Assembly: GCA_017505505.1 (NCBI GenBank)
Contig: JAFVPA010000003.1
Location: 1-6,918 of the forward strand
DNA length: 6,918 bases
Source of the DNA: Oscillospiraceae bacterium
Lineage (GTDB): Bacteria > Bacillota_A > Clostridia > Oscillospirales > Oscillospiraceae
Reading direction: 5' to 3'
Made by a program: the position numbers and the translations under genes. This document shows, in pieces, positions 4,412 through 6,918 of the stretch; positions within the stretch are counted from its first letter, which is position 1, and each line of letters opens with the position of its first letter. The notes beneath the pieces were generated by a model. It did no database searches, was not told where the DNA came from, and saw only the letters and a list, made by a program, of their open reading frames with translations.

Positions 4412-5578
4412 ATGAAACGCATCTTTTTATTCGTTCTGGATTCCTGCGGCATCGGGGCCATGCCGGATTCTGAGAAATTCGGGGATATCGGTGTCAACAC
4501 CCTGAAATCCTGTACCACTTCTGAAAAACTCCGCATCCCCACCATGCTGGCTGCGGGTTTGGGCAATATCGACGGAATCGACTACTTGCCCAAAACCGAT
4601 GCCCCTACCGGGGCGGTGGCCCGGCTGACGGAAGCCTCCATGGGTAAGGATACCACCATTGGCCACTGGGAGATCTCCGGTTTGATCTCTCCCGAGCCGC
4701 TGCCCACTTATCCCGAGGGATTCCCCCGAGAGGTGCTGGATGCTTTTGAGGAAGCCACCGGCCGGGGCTGCCTGTGTAACCTGCCCTATTCCGGCACCGA
4801 TGTGATCCGGGATTACGGCCAGCAGCATCTGGACACGGGAAAGTGGATCGTTTACACCTCTGCCGACTCCGTTTTCCAGGTGGCGGCCCATGAGGAGCTG
4901 GTCCCCCTGGAAGAACTGTATGATGCCTGCCACAAAGCCCGGAATATCCTCCGGGGCAAGCATGGCGTGGGCCGTGTCATTGCCCGTCCCTTTGTTGGCG
5001 ACAGCGCAAACGGCTTCAAGCGTACCTCCAACCGCCATGACTACTCTCTGGAGCCTCCCGCAGGCACCATGCTGGATGCCATCAAGGCCGCCGGTCTGGA
5101 CTCCATCGCCGTGGGTAAGATCCACGACATTTTCGCAGGCTACGGCGATACCGAATATGTCTACAATAAGTCCAACTCCAACGGCATGGAGCACGCGGCC
5201 AATTACGCGGCGAAAGACTTCCACGGCCTGTGCTTCGTGAATCTGGTGGACTTCGATATGCTCTACGGCCACCGCCGGGATATTGACGGCTATGCTGCCG
5301 CCCTGACGGAGTTCGATAACTGGCTGGGGGCCTTCCTGCCCACCCTGGGCGACGAGGATCTGGTGATGGTCACCGCCGACCACGGCTGTGACCCGGCCTA
5401 CACAGCCACCACCGACCATACCCGGGAGTACGTCCCCCTGCTGATCCTGGGTAAGAAGGTCAAGCCCGTGAACCTGGGCACCCGGACGACCTTTGCCGAT
5501 ATTGCAGCCACCGTCACAGAACTGCTGGGTGTGGAGTACGAGACCGTGGGCCGCAGTTTTGCGGCAGAGATCCTATAA
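4412..5578 (+). CDS. deoB: Phosphopentomutase
   Basis: A 388-aa cytoplasmic enzyme of the alkaline phosphatase superfamily that interconverts (deoxy)ribose-1-phosphate and 5-phosphate, linking DeoD to DeoC. Metal and catalytic residues are placed by comparison with the Bacillus enzyme: Asp10 in VLDSCGIGAMPD, the phosphorylated Thr (81 or 82) in GKDTTIGHWE, Asp282 and His287 in DFDMLYGHRRD, Asp323 and His324 in TADHGCDP, and His336 in TTDHTREY. The cap domain lies between about residues 95 and 275. The length is typical of the family. One extra residue seems present between the DH and TTDH motifs compared with the Bacillus spacing I remember. The N-terminus MKRIFLFVLD begins at the residue expected for the family, which with the ribosome binding site decides the start. 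Confidence 0.97.
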   Translation: MKRIFLFVLDSCGIGAMPDSEKFGDIGVNTLKSCTTSEKLRIPTMLAAGLGNIDGIDYLPKTDAPTGAVARLTEASMGKDTTIGHWEISGLISPEPLPTYPEGFPREVLDAFEEATGRGCLCNLPYSGTDVIRDYGQQHLDTGKWIVYTSADSVFQVAAHEELVPLEELYDACHKARNILRGKHGVGRVIARPFVGDSANGFKRTSNRHDYSLEPPAGTMLDAIKAAGLDSIAVGKIHDIFAGYGDTEYVYNKSNSNGMEHAANYAAKDFHGLCFVNLVDFDMLYGHRRDIDGYAAALTEFDNWLGAFLPTLGDEDLVMVTADHGCDPAYTATTDHTREYVPLLILGKKVKPVNLGTRTTFADIAATVTELLGVEYETVGRSFAAEIL

Positions 5579-5584
5579 GGATCT

Positions 5585-5720
5585 GTAGGGGAGGGGCAGT
5601 GCCCCTCCCGTGCGGTATCGATATTGACGCGGAAGACCGGATGGGAGATCTGCGGATTTTACGCTCCGGTGGTTCGCTGTTTTTTGTAAGACTGCGGGAG
5701 GGGCACTGCCCCTCCCCTAC
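5585..5720. repeat. MITE-like element with perfect 26-bp terminal inverted repeats
   Basis: The left end (5585-5610) begins GTAGGGGAGGGGC and is exactly reverse-complementary to the right end (5695-5720). Each end is itself a hairpin around GAGGGGCAGTGCCCCTC. The 84-base centre has no gene; it holds ACCGGA/TCCGGT and a T6 run (5680-5685). The element fills most of the deoB-cdd gap. The perfect ends suggest recent arrival or active maintenance. I see no clear target-site duplication. Confidence 0.85.
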
Positions 5721-5750
5721 GAAGAACGTTAATGATATGGAGGAAACGCT

Positions 5751-6158
5751 ATGACTCCCGAAAAACTGATCGAACTGGCGAAGGAAGCCATGCAGCATGC
5801 CTACGTGCCCTATTCCGGCTATAAAGTGGGGGCCGCCCTGCTGTGCGCGGACGGTACGGTGTATCAGGGCTGCAACATCGAAAACGCGGCCTACGGTCCC
5901 ACAAACTGTGCCGAGCGGACGGCCTTTTTCAAGGCGGTCTATGACGGCCACCGGGATTTCACCGCCATTGCCGTCTGCGGAGGCAAGGATGGCATTATTA
6001 CCGGGGCTTTCCCGCCCTGCGGTGTCTGCCGCCAGGTCATGCGGGAATTCTGCGGCGATGACTTCATCATTTACATGGTGGATAAGGACGGCTATGAGGC
6101 CCGGACCCTGGCGGAGATCCTGCCCTTCAGCTTTTCCGCTGGCGAACATATGAACTGA
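5751..6158 (+). CDS. cdd: Cytidine deaminase
   Basis: A 135-aa zinc enzyme, usually a homotetramer, that deaminates cytidine and deoxycytidine to uridine and deoxyuridine in the cytoplasm. Seen: NIENAAYGPTNCAERTA (42-58) with zinc ligand Cys53 and the catalytic Glu55, and PPCGVCRQV (88-96) with zinc ligands Cys90 and Cys93. PYSGYKVGAAL (20-30) is the usual N-terminal motif. Length and motif spacing match the short, Bacillus-type form. GGAGG (5739-5743) lies 7 bases before the ATG. It is the last gene of the salvage run and feeds deoxyuridine/uridine to pyrimidine salvage. A pyrimidine nucleoside phosphorylase, its usual partner, is not in the window. Confidence 0.97.
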   Translation: MTPEKLIELAKEAMQHAYVPYSGYKVGAALLCADGTVYQGCNIENAAYGPTNCAERTAFFKAVYDGHRDFTAIAVCGGKDGIITGAFPPCGVCRQVMREFCGDDFIIYMVDKDGYEARTLAEILPFSFSAGEHMN

Positions 6159-6200
6159 CACTGCGGACACTTTTGCCAATAAACGGGAAAAATTCAGGAA

Positions 6201-6226
6201 ACCTTTCAGAAGGTGTTGATTTTTTT
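6201..6226 (+). terminator. Probable intrinsic terminator after cdd
   Basis: ACCTT (6201-6205), loop TCAG, AAGGT (6210-6214), then GTTGA and seven T (6220-6226). The stem is short and the T tract starts five bases after it, so it may be weak. The T tract overlaps the -35 region of the next promoter. Confidence 0.45.
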
Positions 6227-6244
6227 GGAAAAGTGTGCGACAAT
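6216..6244 (+). promoter_or_regulatory. Candidate promoter of the BMP lipoprotein gene
   Basis: TTGATT (6216-6221), a 17-base spacer and GACAAT (6239-6244); each hexamer matches four of six consensus bases. The leader would be about 45 nt. An 8-bp inverted repeat, ACACTTTT (6167-6174) and AAAAGTGT (6229-6236), has its right half inside the spacer and could be an operator, but it is short. Confidence 0.5.
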
Positions 6245-6295
6245 AATCCCGGTATGCGAATTACCGCAACATAAAATTTTTTGGAGGAATGAAAC

Positions 6296-6918
6296 ATGAA
6301 GAAGATTCTGGCTCTGCTGCTGGTTCTGTGCATGGCTCTGTCCCTGGTTGCTTGCGGCGGCAAGACCGAGGAGAAGGCTTCCACTGCTGAGTACAAGGTC
6401 GCTATGGTCACCGACTACGGCGATATCACCGACCAGTCTTTCAACCAGACCACCTGGGAAGCTGTCATCGCTTTCGGTGAGGCCAACGGCGTGGAGTACA
6501 AGTACTACAAGCCCACCACCAACGATACCGCCGGCCGTGTTGCTTCCGTGGAACTGGCCATCGCTGAGGGCTACAACGTCATCGTTATGCCCGGCTACGC
6601 TTTCGGCGGCACCATCGCTGAGGTTTCCGGCAACTACCCCGAGATCAAGTTCGTCGCTCTGGACGTTGCTGCCGGCGACCTGCTGGAGACCGCTGTCGCT
6701 CTGAAGGGCGAGCAGTATGACTACAACCCCGACAACTGGAACCTGACTGACTACGTCCACATGGACAACGTCTACTGCGCTATCTACCAGGAAGAGCTGT
6801 CCGGCTACATGGCCGGCTACGCTGCTGTCAAGCTGGGCTTCACCAAGCTGGGCTTCCTGGGCGGCATGGCTGTTCCCGCTGTTATGCGTTTCGGCTACGG
6901 CTACGTGCAGGGCGTTGA
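6296..6918 (+). CDS. BMP/PnrA-family nucleoside-binding lipoprotein (5' part)
   Basis: The gene is open to the window edge (207 codons, no stop). MKKILALLLVLCMALSLVAC is a signal peptide with lipobox LVAC (Cys20), so the protein is a membrane-anchored solute-binding component. The mature part follows the BMP family (BmpA/PnrA): AMVTDYGDITDQSFNQ (36-51) at the ligand site, a VIVMPGYAFGG segment, FVALDVA, and the signature GGMAVPAVMRFGYGYVQG near residues 189-206. Characterised family members bind purine or other nucleosides and serve an ABC importer. Its place after a deo/cdd cluster supports nucleoside uptake. Genes for the ATPase and two permeases are expected downstream but not seen. Codon use is strongly biased (GCT, GGC, TAC, AAG, ATC), as in a highly expressed gene. 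GGAGGA lies 7 bases before the ATG. The exact ligand is inferred. Confidence 0.93.
   Translation, partial: MKKILALLLVLCMALSLVACGGKTEEKASTAEYKVAMVTDYGDITDQSFNQTTWEAVIAFGEANGVEYKYYKPTTNDTAGRVASVELAIAEGYNVIVMPGYAFGGTIAEVSGNYPEIKFVALDVAAGDLLETAVALKGEQYDYNPDNWNLTDYVHMDNVYCAIYQEELSGYMAGYAAVKLGFTKLGFLGGMAVPAVMRFGYGYVQGV

Noticed and set aside
4427..5419. Minus-strand open frame of 330 codons opposite deoB
   Set aside because: Antisense shadow created by GC-rich third positions of deoB; no family motifs or ribosome binding site.
6165..6174. GGACACTTTT matching the right half of hairpin P4 (675-684)
   Set aside because: Only ten bases, without the left half of the palindrome nearby; a chance match is plausible.
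6159..6295. Riboswitch before the BMP lipoprotein gene
   Set aside because: The gap contains only a short terminator-like hairpin, a promoter and an 8-bp inverted repeat; I see no purine or other riboswitch core.

Overview
The window looks like chromosome from a gut-type member of the Clostridia, probably Oscillospirales (Oscillospiraceae/Ruminococcaceae). This is inferred from the moderately high GC, the strong AGGAGG-type ribosome binding sites, the clostridial protein types (short type II thymidine kinase, DUF4349 lipoprotein, BMP-family lipoprotein) and the many intergenic palindromic elements. No 16S or 23S sequence is present to fix the genus.

Left part (1-750): the end of a stable-RNA operon. 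The 3' end of one tRNA (probably tRNA-Lys) is followed by a complete tRNA-Glu(CTC) and a complete 5S rRNA with a strong intrinsic terminator. About 400 bp without a protein gene follows. It holds three modules of about 110 nt, each made of a long perfect or near-perfect hairpin, a 42-nt copy of the 3' part of 5S rRNA, and an intrinsic terminator. A fourth hairpin closes the array. This is the most unusual structure in the window.

Middle (756-1860): a minus-strand gene for a DUF4349 lipoprotein, convergent with the RNA operon and divergent from the salvage genes.

Right part (1890-6918): a same-strand nucleoside salvage cluster: tdk (thymidine kinase), deoC (deoxyribose-phosphate aldolase), deoD (purine nucleoside phosphorylase), deoB (phosphopentomutase) and cdd (cytidine deaminase). 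Next, behind its own predicted promoter, comes the start of a BMP/PnrA-type substrate-binding lipoprotein that runs off the window. The pathway is coherent. The lipoprotein would capture nucleosides and Cdd would deaminate cytidine and deoxycytidine. DeoD would release purine bases and (deoxy)ribose-1-phosphate, DeoB would isomerise this to the 5-phosphate, and DeoC would cleave deoxyribose-5-phosphate to acetaldehyde and glyceraldehyde-3-phosphate. Tdk rescues thymidine (and deoxyuridine) as nucleotides. No pyrimidine nucleoside phosphorylase is visible here.

Each of the four gaps inside tdk-deoC-deoD-deoB-cdd (about 130-170 bp) is mostly filled by a different long inverted-repeat element. 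I found no CRISPR array, transposase, phage gene or clear riboswitch. The one possibly undescribed structure is the 5S-tail/terminator/hairpin array.
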